A DNA stretch of 64,000 bases, taken from Verrucomicrobiaceae bacterium (GTDB taxonomy: Bacteria > Pseudomonadota > Gammaproteobacteria > Pseudomonadales > CAMLJR01). Below the pieces are notes generated by a model. That model saw only the letters and a program-made list of their open reading frames with translations, did no database searches and was not told where the DNA came from. Positions 31,448 to 40,856 of this stretch are shown here, one piece after another. How positions within the stretch are numbered: the first letter of the stretch is position 1; the number at the start of each line of letters is the position of its first letter. The DNA lies in assembly GCA_028293825.1 (NCBI GenBank), contig JAQGNY010000005.1:1-64000 (forward strand), read 5' to 3'. The translations under genes were made by a program, and so were the position numbers.

Positions 31448-32905
31448 TTAATTAGTTTCGCCGCTATTTTTTAGCGAGCTGATTTTAAATGTACTGGCCT
31501 TCGGCGAATCCGGCTCCACCAGCCACTCGTTTAAATCGTAAATATCTTGCGGGCTCAGCGTGCCGGCTTGTTGTTTTAGCCGCAGCATGTCGAGCACGTA
31601 ATCGTAACGCGTGTTGGCGTAATCGCGTTGCGCTGCATAAAACGTGCGTTGCACTTGCAGCACATCGACGATATTGCGTGTACCGACTTCGTAACCCGCC
31701 TGCGTTGCTTCCAGTGCGCTCTGCGCCGACACAATCGATTGCGAGCGCGCCTTAACGCGTTGCACATCGGTGGTGGTGGCAATATGGCGCGCACGCGTGC
31801 CCTGAATGACGTTGCGCTCGGTATCGATTTTTTGTTCCAACGCTGCATTGTATTGTTCGGCCGCCTGCCGTTGCGCGGAACTGGTGTAACCGCCGCTGTA
31901 AATCGGCACGGTTAATTTCAATACCGCAGCCCGCGTTGTGGTATTTGAATCGGGCGGCAGATCGAATAGCGACTGCGGTGTGGTATCGACCGAACCATCG
32001 ACATAATCTTTTTGGTAAGTGAGATTTCCGCTTAATTTTGGCGCGTGTTCGTAGCGTTTCGCTGCAGCATTTTCTTGCGCGGCGTCCATACCGAAACGCG
32101 CGGCTTTTAATACGTAGTTATTATTCAGTGCAAATTGCACCCACGCCGCGCGATCGTTCGGCTCGGGATCGGTAATCGGAATATCTTTTTGCAGCAGCCA
32201 CAAATTGGCGTGCGTTTGGCCGGTCAATGTTGTCAGCGTTTCGTACGCGGTGGCGACATTGCCTTCGTCAGTCAATCGTTCGACCACGCTGCCGTCGTAA
32301 GCGGCGCGCGCTTCGTGCACATCGGTGATGGCAATCAAGCCGACATCGAAACGTTGCTGCGCTTGATCGAGCTGGCGTTTATCCGAAAGCTCTTCAGCCT
32401 GCGCCACCTGTAAATTATCGAATGCGCGCAACACGGTGAAATATGCATCGGCGGTGCGCACAATTAAATCCTGTTGGTCGGCAGCGAATTGCGCCTCAGC
32501 TTGACGCCCGATTTCTTTGCCGCTTTTAAAACTGAACCACGCCGGCAAATCGAAAATTTGTTGCGATAGCGTCACGCTCCAACTGCGGTTGGTGGTGTTG
32601 GTGTGCGTGTTGACATCGCCAAATAACGGTGAAAAATTCGGATCGAAACCGGTGATGCCCTGCGCATCTTCATTGCGACGATTGCGTCCGTAACTCGCTT
32701 CGCCATTCACTTGCGGAAATAAACGCGAGCGCGCCTGTACTTCCGTTTCCTGATTGGCTTTGTAGGTCGCTTGCGCGCCTTTCAATTTCGCGTCGTTTTT
32801 TAACGCGAGATCGTAAATATCGCGCAACGTGTCGGCATTCGTTGTGCAGGCGGCGATTGCTAATGCAACGCCAGCGCAGAGCGTGCGCATACGCAGTGAG
32901 CTCAT
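31448..32905 (-). CDS. tolC: TolC family outer-membrane channel
   Basis: Outer-membrane/periplasmic tunnel for type I secretion and RND/MFS efflux, 485 residues including a signal peptide. Two related halves begin at TLRDIYDLALKNDAKLKGAQATY and near DRAAWVQFALNNNYVLKAARF; the conserved GTRNIVDVLQVQR lies near the end. ATG at 32905 is taken; the frame remains open 45 codons further without conserved content. The neighbours yqiB, cpdA, yqiA and parE match the enteric tolC locus, though nudF is missing between tolC and yqiB. Confidence 0.92.
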   Translation of the reverse strand: MSSLRMRTLCAGVALAIAACTTNADTLRDIYDLALKNDAKLKGAQATYKANQETEVQARSRLFPQVNGEASYGRNRRNEDAQGITGFDPNFSPLFGDVNTHTNTTNRSWSVTLSQQIFDLPAWFSFKSGKEIGRQAEAQFAADQQDLIVRTADAYFTVLRAFDNLQVAQAEELSDKRQLDQAQQRFDVGLIAITDVHEARAAYDGSVVERLTDEGNVATAYETLTTLTGQTHANLWLLQKDIPITDPEPNDRAAWVQFALNNNYVLKAARFGMDAAQENAAAKRYEHAPKLSGNLTYQKDYVDGSVDTTPQSLFDLPPDSNTTTRAAVLKLTVPIYSGGYTSSAQRQAAEQYNAALEQKIDTERNVIQGTRARHIATTTDVQRVKARSQSIVSAQSALEATQAGYEVGTRNIVDVLQVQRTFYAAQRDYANTRYDYVLDMLRLKQQAGTLSPQDIYDLNEWLVEPDSPKASTFKISSLKNSGETN

Positions 32906-33028
32906 CGATCGAGAAACCTTAAATAATTGAAAGGGGCAAATCGCGGGCGAGTGTAGCAAAAGGAATACTGTCACCAAACACTGTTCGTCGAACGTGAATA
33001 AACGGTAACCTGTGATAGGCTTGAAGCA

Positions 33029-33520
33029 ATGCAGATTCACTCAGATGCGTTCGAGGTGGCGGTGGAATTAGCGGTGGCGGTATACAAGCGGCGCTATCAG
33101 ATTGATCTCGCGGCGGAGCAAGCCGAATGCGAGATCAACTACGCGCGCTTGTCACGATTATTGCGCGGATATGTAGACGAGCATCACACTTTTGATGTCG
33201 GCAGTAATTCGCACATGCACATTCGTATTGTCGAGCGTTGTCCTTACACCAGTACGCTTGAAATCGCGCAGGCTCCGAGCATGATCGCGGCGTTTGCGCC
33301 GCGCCTGACGGTGCGTGTTTATCACGATGCGCGGCTCGCCGAAGTCGTGGCCTTCGCGCCGTGGCGCCGGGCACTACCGCGTTACGAATATCCCAACCCC
33401 GCGATGCATCAACCCAATGAAAAATCACAGTGGAACCATTTTCTGGGCGAATGGCTCAGCCATTGTTTGCAGCATGGATTCCCGCTGGATCGATCTTTGT
33501 CCACGTTTTGTGAACTTTAA
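33029..33520 (+). CDS. yqiB: DUF1249 (YqiB family) protein
   Basis: A 163-residue cytosolic protein of unknown function. The family core is seen in CEINYARLSRLL, then LRGYVDEHHTF, IVERCPYTSTLEI, VRVYHDARLAEVVAF and YPNPAMHQPNEKSQWNHFLGEW. The N-terminal 30 residues are longer than in E. coli YqiB, so translation might begin further in. It is the first gene of the conserved yqiB-cpdA-yqiA-parE run and is divergent from tolC. Confidence 0.88.
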   Translation: MQIHSDAFEVAVELAVAVYKRRYQIDLAAEQAECEINYARLSRLLRGYVDEHHTFDVGSNSHMHIRIVERCPYTSTLEIAQAPSMIAAFAPRLTVRVYHDARLAEVVAFAPWRRALPRYEYPNPAMHQPNEKSQWNHFLGEWLSHCLQHGFPLDRSLSTFCEL

Positions 33521-33804
33521 CCACGTTAATGCTATGCAGTCGCTGGCACGGTGCAATGCAGACGGTTATAAATAAGATAAATCGTCGTCCTTGCGCGCAC
33601 GCTGGAACTCACGATGATCGAATTCGCTGCTGGCCGATCAAGTTTGTATGACTTAATTGCGAAATTCGCACGATTAATTGAATGTGTGCGCATTAATTTA
33701 GACAGCCGTTGGCGCCGGATCGATGCCAAAGCCCGCTTAACCTTAAACCGATATCGGTTTCAGATCGTACGAAGTTGTTAAACCAACGTTCGCTGGAATT
33801 CGGA

Positions 33805-34614
33805 ATGAGCAAGCCCACGGATCAACAATTGCCGCTGCGCGTGGTACAGATTACCGATTGTCACCTCGGTAAAGTCGCCGGCAGCCGTTTGTTGAATCTC
33901 GACACTGATCAAAGCCTTGCCGCAGTAATCGAGCTGGTGCGCGCGCAGCAACCGCGCATCGACGTGCTATTGGCTACCGGCGATTTGTCCGATCAGGGCA
34001 GCACTGCTGCATATCGACGTTTTTTAAGTGCGACCCGCGATTTGGCCGAGCACACCCGGTGGCTGCCCGGCAATCACGACGATCCCACCGTTATGCGCGC
34101 AGCGCTCGGTGCGGATTCACGTATGCAACGCAATTTAGTGCTCGGCAATTGGCAAATCGTCATGCTCGATTCGAGTGCGCGTGGTGAAGTTGGCGGTTAT
34201 CTGGCCGCGGAAGAGCTGGATGCGCTGAAATTATGTCTCGATGCTCACCCCGAACATTTTGTGTTGATTTGTCTGCATCATCAGGTCGAGCCGGTCGGCT
34301 GCGCCTGGCTTGATCGCCAGCAGGTGGCGAATTCCGAGCAACTGTGGGATGTGATAAAAAATTATCCGCAGGTGCGCAGCGTGGTATCCGGCCATGTGCA
34401 CCAACGTTTTGACGATCTGCGTCACGATGTGCGCGTAATAACGTCGCCTTCGACCTGTGTGCAATTCGCACCCAATAGCGACGATTTTAAAGTCGATAAC
34501 GAAATGCCCGGCTATCGCTGGTTCGAGCTGCATGCGAACGGCCGCATTTGTACCGGCGTCGAACGCGTGTCCGGCTTCGATTATGAAATCGACTTAACCG
34601 CCACCGGTTATTAA
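33805..34614 (+). CDS. cpdA: 3',5'-cyclic-AMP phosphodiesterase CpdA
   Basis: Metallophosphoesterase hydrolysing cAMP to AMP and so setting CRP activity; it opposes the CyaA encoded at 4.4-7.3 kb. The 269-residue protein has all metal-ligand blocks: DCHLG, GDLSDQG, GNHDD, LHHQ and GHVHQ. ATG at 33805 gives a start just before the first block; the upstream open frame has no family similarity. Confidence 0.94.
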   Translation: MSKPTDQQLPLRVVQITDCHLGKVAGSRLLNLDTDQSLAAVIELVRAQQPRIDVLLATGDLSDQGSTAAYRRFLSATRDLAEHTRWLPGNHDDPTVMRAALGADSRMQRNLVLGNWQIVMLDSSARGEVGGYLAAEELDALKLCLDAHPEHFVLICLHHQVEPVGCAWLDRQQVANSEQLWDVIKNYPQVRSVVSGHVHQRFDDLRHDVRVITSPSTCVQFAPNSDDFKVDNEMPGYRWFELHANGRICTGVERVSGFDYEIDLTATGY

Positions 34615-34694
34615 GCGCGCTCCCAACTATTTTCAAGAATTGCCTAGGGCTTTCTCGAATTGCCAGTGCTGTGTGCGACCAGTAGAGTGCGCGC

Positions 34695-35297
34695 ATGACC
34701 GCACCGCTGTTTATTTATTTCCACGGTTTTCTCAGCTCACCCGGCACGCGCAAAGCCGCGTTGCTGACGGAATATCTGCGCGCACAGCAATTAGAGATCG
34801 ATTTGCGAGTTCCCGCATTGCCGGATAAACCCGCCGCTGCGCTGCAGGCAGCGACCGCGTCAATTGAGGCCGCGCAAAAAGAAGGTCGCACTAGCATCGG
34901 TTTGCTCGGCAGTTCGATGGGCGGTTTCTACGCGACAATCCTGGCGCAGCAGTTCGTATTGCGCACGGTATTAATTAATCCGGCCGTGTCGCCGCAGCGG
35001 TTGATCGCCGGTTATCTCGGGCCGTTGCGCAATCCGTACACCGGTGTCGAATTCGAATTGAACGACGCCGACGTCGCCGAATTGCAACGCATTAATCCCA
35101 CGCTGCAGCGCGCGGAATTATTTTGGCTGCTGGCGCAGACCGGCGACGAAGTGCTCGACTACCGCGAGGCGATGAATTTCTACGCCGCCTGCCAACAAAC
35201 GATCGAACCTGGCGGCGATCATCAGTTTCAACATTTCGAACGCTATTTGCCGGAAGTCGTTAAGTTCTTACAATGCGCGCCTGTTAACGCACGCTAA
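34695..35297 (+). CDS. yqiA: Esterase YqiA
   Basis: A 200-residue alpha/beta-hydrolase, palmitoyl-CoA/short-ester hydrolase in E. coli. FIYFHGFLSSPGT forms the oxyanion-hole strand, the nucleophile is Ser74 in GSSMGG, and the catalytic His is in GGDHQF. It ends 19 bp before parE and is probably co-transcribed with it. Confidence 0.92.
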   Translation: MTAPLFIYFHGFLSSPGTRKAALLTEYLRAQQLEIDLRVPALPDKPAAALQAATASIEAAQKEGRTSIGLLGSSMGGFYATILAQQFVLRTVLINPAVSPQRLIAGYLGPLRNPYTGVEFELNDADVAELQRINPTLQRAELFWLLAQTGDEVLDYREAMNFYAACQQTIEPGGDHQFQHFERYLPEVVKFLQCAPVNAR

Positions 35298-35316
35298 TTA
35301 ATTTTTCGGAGTTTGC

Positions 35317-37206
35317 ATGTCTAGTACTTACACCGCCGAATCCATCGAGGTATTGACCGGTCTCGATCCCGTGCGCAAGCGCCCCGGCATGTATACCGAT
35401 ACGTCGCGGCCGAATCATCTGGCGCAGGAAGTCATTGATAACAGCGTCGATGAAGCGCTCGGCGGTCATTGCAACCAAATCGATGTGGTGCTGCACAAAG
35501 ACAATTCGCTGACCTGTACCGATAACGGTCGCGGCATGCCGGTGGATATTCATCCCGAGCAGGGCAAACCCGGCGTCGAAGTTATTTTGTGCACGCTGCA
35601 CGCGGGCGGAAAATTCTCCAATACCAGCTATCAATTTTCCGGCGGCTTGCATGGCGTCGGCGTATCGGTAGTGAACGCTTTATCGAAAGTGTTAGAGGTA
35701 ACGATTCGCCGCGACGGACAGATTTATCGCATGGGTTTCGCCAATGGCGACAAGGCCAGCGATTTGGAAGTAATCGGTACCTGCGGCAAACGCGACACCG
35801 GCACCAGCGTGCGCTTTTCCCCCGATCCCAAATATTTCGAAACGCCGAAGTTTTCGTTATCGCGCCTGCGCCATGTACTGCGCGCAAAAGCAGTGCTGTG
35901 TCCGAAATTGCGGATCACGTTTCTCGATGAAGCCAGCGGTGAACGCGAAGAATGGTTTTATGAAGATGGCCTGCAGGATTATTTGAGCGGCGCCACTGCG
36001 GAGTTCGACGTGCTGCCGGCGACGCCATTTGTCGGCAGTTTTAAAGCCACGCGCGAAGCGGTCGATTGGGCGGTGCAATGGTTGCCGGACGGCGGCGAAC
36101 TTATTACCGAAGCCTACGTGAATTTAATTCCAACCGCGCAGGGCGGCACCCACGTCAATGGTTTGCGTTCGGGCTTGCTTGATGCGATGCGCGAGTTTTG
36201 TGAGTTTCGCAATTTGTTGCCGCGCGGTATCAAGCTCGCGCCCGATGATATTTGGGATCGCTGCTGTTACGTGCTCAGCTCGAAAATGCAGGACCCGCAA
36301 TTTTCTGGTCAAACCAAAGAGCGTTTAACCTCGCGCGAAGCATCTGCCTTTATTGCCGGTGTCACCAAAGATGCGTTCAGTTTATGGCTGAACCAGCACA
36401 CCGAAGATGCGGAAAAACTCGCCGAGTTATGTATCAACAATGCGCAAACGCGGTTGCGTAAGTCGAAACAAGTTACGCGCAAAAAAATCACGTCCGGTCC
36501 GGCGCTGCCGGGAAAGCTGGCCGATTGTTCCGGCAGCGATATCACGCGCAGCGAATTGTTTTTAGTCGAAGGCGATTCCGCTGGCGGTTCGGCGAAGCAG
36601 GCGCGCGACCGCGAATTTCAGGCGATTTTGCCGCTGCGCGGAAAAATTTTGAATACCTGGGAAGTCGATGTGCTCGAAGTATTGGCCTCGCAGGAGGTGC
36701 ACGATATTTCCATCGCGATCGGTGTCGAGCCGGGCTCGGATAATCTCGACGGTTTGCGTTATCACAAAGTCTGCATTCTTGCCGATGCCGATTCCGACGG
36801 CGCGCATATCGCGACCTTGTTATGTGCGTTATTCGTGCGGCATTTTCAGTCGCTGGTAAAAGCCGGTCATGTGTTTGTCGCAATGCCGCCGCTGTTTCGT
36901 ATCGATCTGGGCAAGGAAGTGTATTACGCGCTCGACGAAGCTGAGCGGCAGGGCGTGCTCGATCGTCTCGCTGCAGAAAATAAACGCGGTAAAGTACAGG
37001 TAACGCGTTTTAAAGGTCTCGGCGAAATGAATCCGTTGCAATTGCGCGAAACGGTAATGGATCCAAACACGCGTCGCTTGGTGCGCTTGACCGTCGAAGC
37101 GGGCGACGACACCAATCAGTTAATGGATATGTTGCTTGCGAAGAAACGTGCCGGCGATCGTAAGGCGTGGTTGGAAGATAAGGGCAATATGGCCGAAGTG
37201 ATTTAG
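35317..37206 (+). CDS. parE: DNA topoisomerase IV subunit B ParE
   Basis: ATPase subunit of the decatenating type II topoisomerase. The 629-residue protein has the GHKL ATP site (DNSVDEALGGHC, DNGRGMPVDIH, GGLHGVGVSVVNALS), QTKERLTSRE, the TOPRIM motifs EGDSAGGSAKQARDR and DADSDGAHI, and a C-terminus WLEDKGNMAEVI. The gene is complete: its TAG stop is the last three bases of the 5-bp target duplication of a Tn7-like transposon, which begins at the next base. Gene parC is not in the window. Confidence 0.97.
   Translation: MSSTYTAESIEVLTGLDPVRKRPGMYTDTSRPNHLAQEVIDNSVDEALGGHCNQIDVVLHKDNSLTCTDNGRGMPVDIHPEQGKPGVEVILCTLHAGGKFSNTSYQFSGGLHGVGVSVVNALSKVLEVTIRRDGQIYRMGFANGDKASDLEVIGTCGKRDTGTSVRFSPDPKYFETPKFSLSRLRHVLRAKAVLCPKLRITFLDEASGEREEWFYEDGLQDYLSGATAEFDVLPATPFVGSFKATREAVDWAVQWLPDGGELITEAYVNLIPTAQGGTHVNGLRSGLLDAMREFCEFRNLLPRGIKLAPDDIWDRCCYVLSSKMQDPQFSGQTKERLTSREASAFIAGVTKDAFSLWLNQHTEDAEKLAELCINNAQTRLRKSKQVTRKKITSGPALPGKLADCSGSDITRSELFLVEGDSAGGSAKQARDREFQAILPLRGKILNTWEVDVLEVLASQEVHDISIAIGVEPGSDNLDGLRYHKVCILADADSDGAHIATLLCALFVRHFQSLVKAGHVFVAMPPLFRIDLGKEVYYALDEAERQGVLDRLAAENKRGKVQVTRFKGLGEMNPLQLRETVMDPNTRRLVRLTVEAGDDTNQLMDMLLAKKRAGDRKAWLEDKGNMAEVI
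37202..37206 (+). repeat. Target-site duplication, copy 1 (TTTAG)
   Basis: TTTAG directly before the transposon TGT end, containing the parE stop codon. The same five bases follow the ACA end at 51618-51622. Five-base duplications are the Tn7-family norm. Confidence 0.85.
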
Positions 37207-37275
37207 TGTAAATTTCATCAAAAGTTTATAAAATTTTACGAGAACATTATAAATATTTAATGAGATATTTATAAA
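37207..37275 (+). repeat. Right end with three phased TnsB-like sites
   Basis: After TGT, the heptamer TTATAAA occurs at 37226-37232, 37247-37253 and 37269-37275, i.e. 21 and 22 bp apart. Each is preceded by a similar block (ATCAAAAG, ACGAGAAC, ATGAGATA). Tightly packed ~22-bp sites on the tnsA side are the arrangement of the Tn7 right end. Confidence 0.8.
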
Positions 37276-37293
37276 GTGGCGTATATTTGGAGC

Positions 37294-37952
37294 ATGGAAG
37301 CTCGGAAGCCGCCTAGAATGACAACCCCCGCTCGCAAGTTAAAAAGATCCGCTGTTAAGAACATCGTTCGATTTCCCGCCATGAAAGCAAATGGTGGAAA
37401 AACCATCCTCGTTGAATCAATTCTTGAATCTAAGTATTGCCTGCATCTGGAATTCAATCCCGATGTCTTGCGGTATTACCCCAACCCAAAACCTTCAGGA
37501 TTCCAGATGTTGATCTTGGCGAAACGATCTATACGCCTGATTTCGAGGTGCATTACGTATCTGGAGTAATTGGCTTTGTGGAGGTAAAGCCTCTAGCGCG
37601 ATCACGCACCGATCACTATCAGCGGCTTTTCACCTGCTTTGAGTCGATTCTAGATGGCTCTAATGCGGTGTTTTCTGTCGTGGATGAGATTGCCATCGAC
37701 CAACAGCCGAAACTCCATAACTACGAAAAGCTTTATCAATACAGAAAGCGTCCAACATTGGATATGGCCAGACTGCATAATTGCTCGAACTTTAAAAAAG
37801 GAAAAATAAAGTTGGCGAGACTCGTTGCGGATCTCGGAGGGCAAGTTTCGTTGCGTGAAATATATTCCTGGATAGCACTGGGATATCTAATGTTCAACAT
37901 CGATTCTGAGTCGTTGACTATGGCCACAGAGGTAGAATTCCATGTCAGCTGA
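37294..37952 (+). pseudogene. tnsA: TnsA-like endonuclease split by a frameshift
   Basis: TnsA cuts the 5' ends of the transposon so that it moves by cut-and-paste. The first frame reads to LEFNPDVLRYYPNPK, and the family sequence continues in the -1 frame as TFRIPDVDLGETIYTPDFEV, then GFVEVKPL. Glu of VESILE, Asp of TPDFE and Lys of VEVKP give the expected endonuclease triad, but in two frames. The switch falls on C-CCA-AAA (37486-37492), a canonical -1 slippery heptamer, so programmed frameshifting, mutation, or a base error in the A run are all possible. The exact start is uncertain (GTG 37276, ATG 37294 or 37318). The 3' end overlaps tnsB by 11 bp. Confidence 0.8.
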
Positions 37953-39855
37953 ACTTTGGGTTGAAGGTGTAATTATCGAATTTAAAGACGGCAAGCCATG
38001 CAATAGAGCTATGGTGAGAAGGGTTGGAAAGCACGAAATTGTGATTGCCGATATTCAGGATGGTGCGACGTATCGAGTAGAACAATTTGATCTGAATGAA
38101 AAAAAACAACGCGGGGAATTGAGATTTCTTGCGGAGGTTCGTGATTTTGGTGATTTATCGTTCATTGATTTGAGCGAAAAAGAGCAGCGTGAGGTAAATC
38201 GACGCTTTAAGTATATTAGAGGCCTTAAAGAGAATGGCATAGCCAAAATAACGGAAAAAAATGCATGCAATATAATTAAAGAAATAGCCAAAAAACTGGG
38301 AGAAAAATCACCACATTGGCAATCGGTAAGAAGCTGGAATAAAAGCTTTATTGAAGCGGGCCAAAAAATGCGTGGGTTATATCCACGACATCGATATAAA
38401 GGATCTAGAGAATCAAAAATTGATGACAGAGTCGTTGAAATAATCAATCGAGAATCCAGCCGATACTTCAAGCTCAGTCAACCTACAATTGCATCCATAG
38501 TAAGAAATATTGAAGCAAAAATCATCGACCATAACCTCAGCAATCCAGAAAGCCCCCTTAAAGCCCCGACTTTTTTGACAATTCAGAAACGCATTCAGGA
38601 TAAGTCATATCAAAATAAGCAGAAATCAAGAAAGGGAAAACGAACTCTGGCAGCCGAGCTGGCGGGTTCCGATAGTGGCATTGTAACGAGCCGGGTTCTT
38701 GAGCGCGTTGAGATCGATCACACTCAGTTAGACATACACGTTTTACATGATGATCATAAAACCCTTCTGGGTCGGCCATTCATCACCGTTTTAATCGATC
38801 ACCACTCGCATATGGTTCTTGGGTTTCAAATGTCGTTTGAAAATCCTTCATTCGCATCGGTCTGTATGGCATGTATGAATGCCTTCTTACCCAAAGATGA
38901 TTTTATTTCGAAAATGAAGTGTGATTCCAGCTGGCCAGCCCATGGCATTCCGAGCACGTTAGTGACGGATAATGGTAACGAATTTTGGGGGCGCCACTTC
39001 GCATCTGTAGCTGATGAGTTGGGGCCAATATTTCAATACTGTCCGATTAGAAAGGGGAATTATAAAAGTAAAGTTGAACGATTTTTCGGAATGGTAAATT
39101 CGCTCGTGCTAGATGATTTACCTGGAGTCGTCAGAAAGCCTGGTAAATGTGGTGAAGGGTATGACGCTCGTCAAGAGGCCAAGATTACCTTTACCGAATT
39201 CAAGCGATATTTCACGAATTGGCTGACTGAGATTTATCATAATTCACCGATTGATGAAACGGGAATGACTCCAAATGAACTTTGGGTACAATCCGAAGAT
39301 GATTTACCTATTCCATTTGAGAATGAGATGGAATTGATACCGATTCTTATGGCGACAACTACACGAGAGTTAAGTGGGGGCGGCATTAAAATATTCTCCC
39401 TAAATTATGATTCGGCTGTTCTAAAAGACATTTACCGGAGAGACGGCCCCTGCAGCGTAACCGCTAAGTACAACCCCTTTGATATCGGATCAATATTGGT
39501 TTTAGATGACCACAATAAAACATATTTAAAGGTAGATTGCGCGAGATATTCGTACGCTTCAGGGCTGTCTGAGTTTGAAAATAAAAAGATACGAGAAGAG
39601 GCAAGGCGAAATGGTCAAAATAAATTAGAAGATTTCGATTTGCAGCGGGCGAAGGTAAAGCTAGCCGAGGAGCGTGATGAGCTTCACGCGAGAAATATGC
39701 GTCGTAAAACGCAGGTGACTGTATCGAAAGCAGCTAGATCAGAACAAATTGGCGTGGAGTCGCCAAGGCTCGTCATTGACAATACTAAAAATATTACCGT
39801 CATCGCGGGGGAGTTGGACGAGGAGTTGGATCTGGACGGCTGGGAGGTTGAATGA
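37942..39855 (+). CDS. tnsB: TnsB-like DDE transposase
   Basis: RNase-H-fold transposase that binds the ends and joins 3' ends to target. In the 637-residue protein the DDE residues are Asp in VERVEIDHTQLD, Asp in TLVTDNGNEFWG and Glu in KSKVERFFGMVNS. N-terminal DNA-binding helices precede, and a Mu-transposase-type C-terminal beta-barrel (DRRDGP-like YRRDGPCSVTAKYNP) follows, with a charged C-terminal tail that in Tn7 contacts TnsC. Codons are AT-rich compared with parE. GAGG lies ahead of the ATG. Its stop overlaps tnsC as ATGA. Confidence 0.95.
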   Translation: MSAELWVEGVIIEFKDGKPCNRAMVRRVGKHEIVIADIQDGATYRVEQFDLNEKKQRGELRFLAEVRDFGDLSFIDLSEKEQREVNRRFKYIRGLKENGIAKITEKNACNIIKEIAKKLGEKSPHWQSVRSWNKSFIEAGQKMRGLYPRHRYKGSRESKIDDRVVEIINRESSRYFKLSQPTIASIVRNIEAKIIDHNLSNPESPLKAPTFLTIQKRIQDKSYQNKQKSRKGKRTLAAELAGSDSGIVTSRVLERVEIDHTQLDIHVLHDDHKTLLGRPFITVLIDHHSHMVLGFQMSFENPSFASVCMACMNAFLPKDDFISKMKCDSSWPAHGIPSTLVTDNGNEFWGRHFASVADELGPIFQYCPIRKGNYKSKVERFFGMVNSLVLDDLPGVVRKPGKCGEGYDARQEAKITFTEFKRYFTNWLTEIYHNSPIDETGMTPNELWVQSEDDLPIPFENEMELIPILMATTTRELSGGGIKIFSLNYDSAVLKDIYRRDGPCSVTAKYNPFDIGSILVLDDHNKTYLKVDCARYSYASGLSEFENKKIREEARRNGQNKLEDFDLQRAKVKLAEERDELHARNMRRKTQVTVSKAARSEQIGVESPRLVIDNTKNITVIAGELDEELDLDGWEVE

Positions 39856-40856
39856 TGGATCAGAATATTTCAACAAAGCCATTTGTTTATTTTCCTAGAA
39901 TAAATGAGTTGTTCTCTCTTTTTGATTTGTTGCGTGATCAAAATATTAGGCATGACGCAGTTTCATGTGCATTGATAACCGGCGAGTCAGGTAGTGGAAA
40001 AAGTGAAATTGCCTCTCGCTACGTTTTAAAAAATCCCGTAGTTGAGGAAGAGGAAAGAACCTTTAAGCCGGTTGTTTGGTATGAGTTGAAGTCGGTTTCT
40101 AACCGTAAAGATTTCATCATAAAGCTGCTTATAGCGATTGGGGATCCTCAGCTAGGTAGAGGTGCGAAAAACGAAGGTGAGCTCTACGATAGGCTTATAT
40201 TACAGTGCCGTGTAATTGGGTTGGAGCTGCTGATTTTAGATGAAATTCAAGTGATCATAGAAAGACGAAGTCAGAGTGTAATTTCTGTTCTTGCGGATTT
40301 GTTCAAGGACTTAATTAAAGATCTAGGTATTCCCATCGTTTTTATGGGGATGCCATGGAGTAGGCACTTAATAGATTCAAATAAGCAGCTCAGAGGGAGA
40401 ATAAGCTATAGACACGTGATCCCATCTTTCCGTGTGAGTATGCCCGAATATTTGAACGAGTTTAGAAAACTATTAAAAAAGCTATCTGATCATTATCAGT
40501 TATCAGAAGATGTTGGAATTTATAAGCAAGATATGGCGCTGAAAATATTTTCTTTTTCAAGCGGAAACTTGAGGGATACGGTAATACTCGTGCGCGATGC
40601 ATATACTCAATCATGTCGCGATGGTAAGGCTGTTTCGTCAGCAACATTTAAGAAAGTTTTGCGGGGCTATGGAGTCCCAGATGAGCAGAATCAATTTATC
40701 CAACAGTTAGAAAGATTGCAATTTAGAGAGCTGGTATGTCATTCAGACTGGAATTTCGGAGCAAGGACTAAAGAGAATTCCATAGTTGATGGAAAGTACG
40801 TCACATTTGGTGTTTCAACGGATAGGAAAATATATAGCTTTCATGGGGCAGCATAA
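39852..40856 (+). CDS. tnsC: TnsC-like AAA+ ATPase
   Basis: Target-site regulator that links TniQ/TnsD to the transposase. The 334-residue protein has Walker A ITGESGSGKS, Walker B LELLILDEIQ, a sensor at IVFMGMP and the arginine-containing GRISYRHVIPSF segment, as in TnsC/TniB. It is shorter than Tn7 TnsC, resembling TnsC of TniQ-type elements. The second ATG at 39855 is better spaced from GGAGG (39843-39847) than the first at 39852. It overlaps tniQ-1 by 14 bp. Confidence 0.93.
   Translation: MMDQNISTKPFVYFPRINELFSLFDLLRDQNIRHDAVSCALITGESGSGKSEIASRYVLKNPVVEEEERTFKPVVWYELKSVSNRKDFIIKLLIAIGDPQLGRGAKNEGELYDRLILQCRVIGLELLILDEIQVIIERRSQSVISVLADLFKDLIKDLGIPIVFMGMPWSRHLIDSNKQLRGRISYRHVIPSFRVSMPEYLNEFRKLLKKLSDHYQLSEDVGIYKQDMALKIFSFSSGNLRDTVILVRDAYTQSCRDGKAVSSATFKKVLRGYGVPDEQNQFIQQLERLQFRELVCHSDWNFGARTKENSIVDGKYVTFGVSTDRKIYSFHGAA

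Noticed and set aside
33521-33804. Possible nudF between tolC and cpdA
   Set aside because: Enteric order has nudF here, but no Nudix box was found on either strand near yqiB; the gap holds no supported gene.
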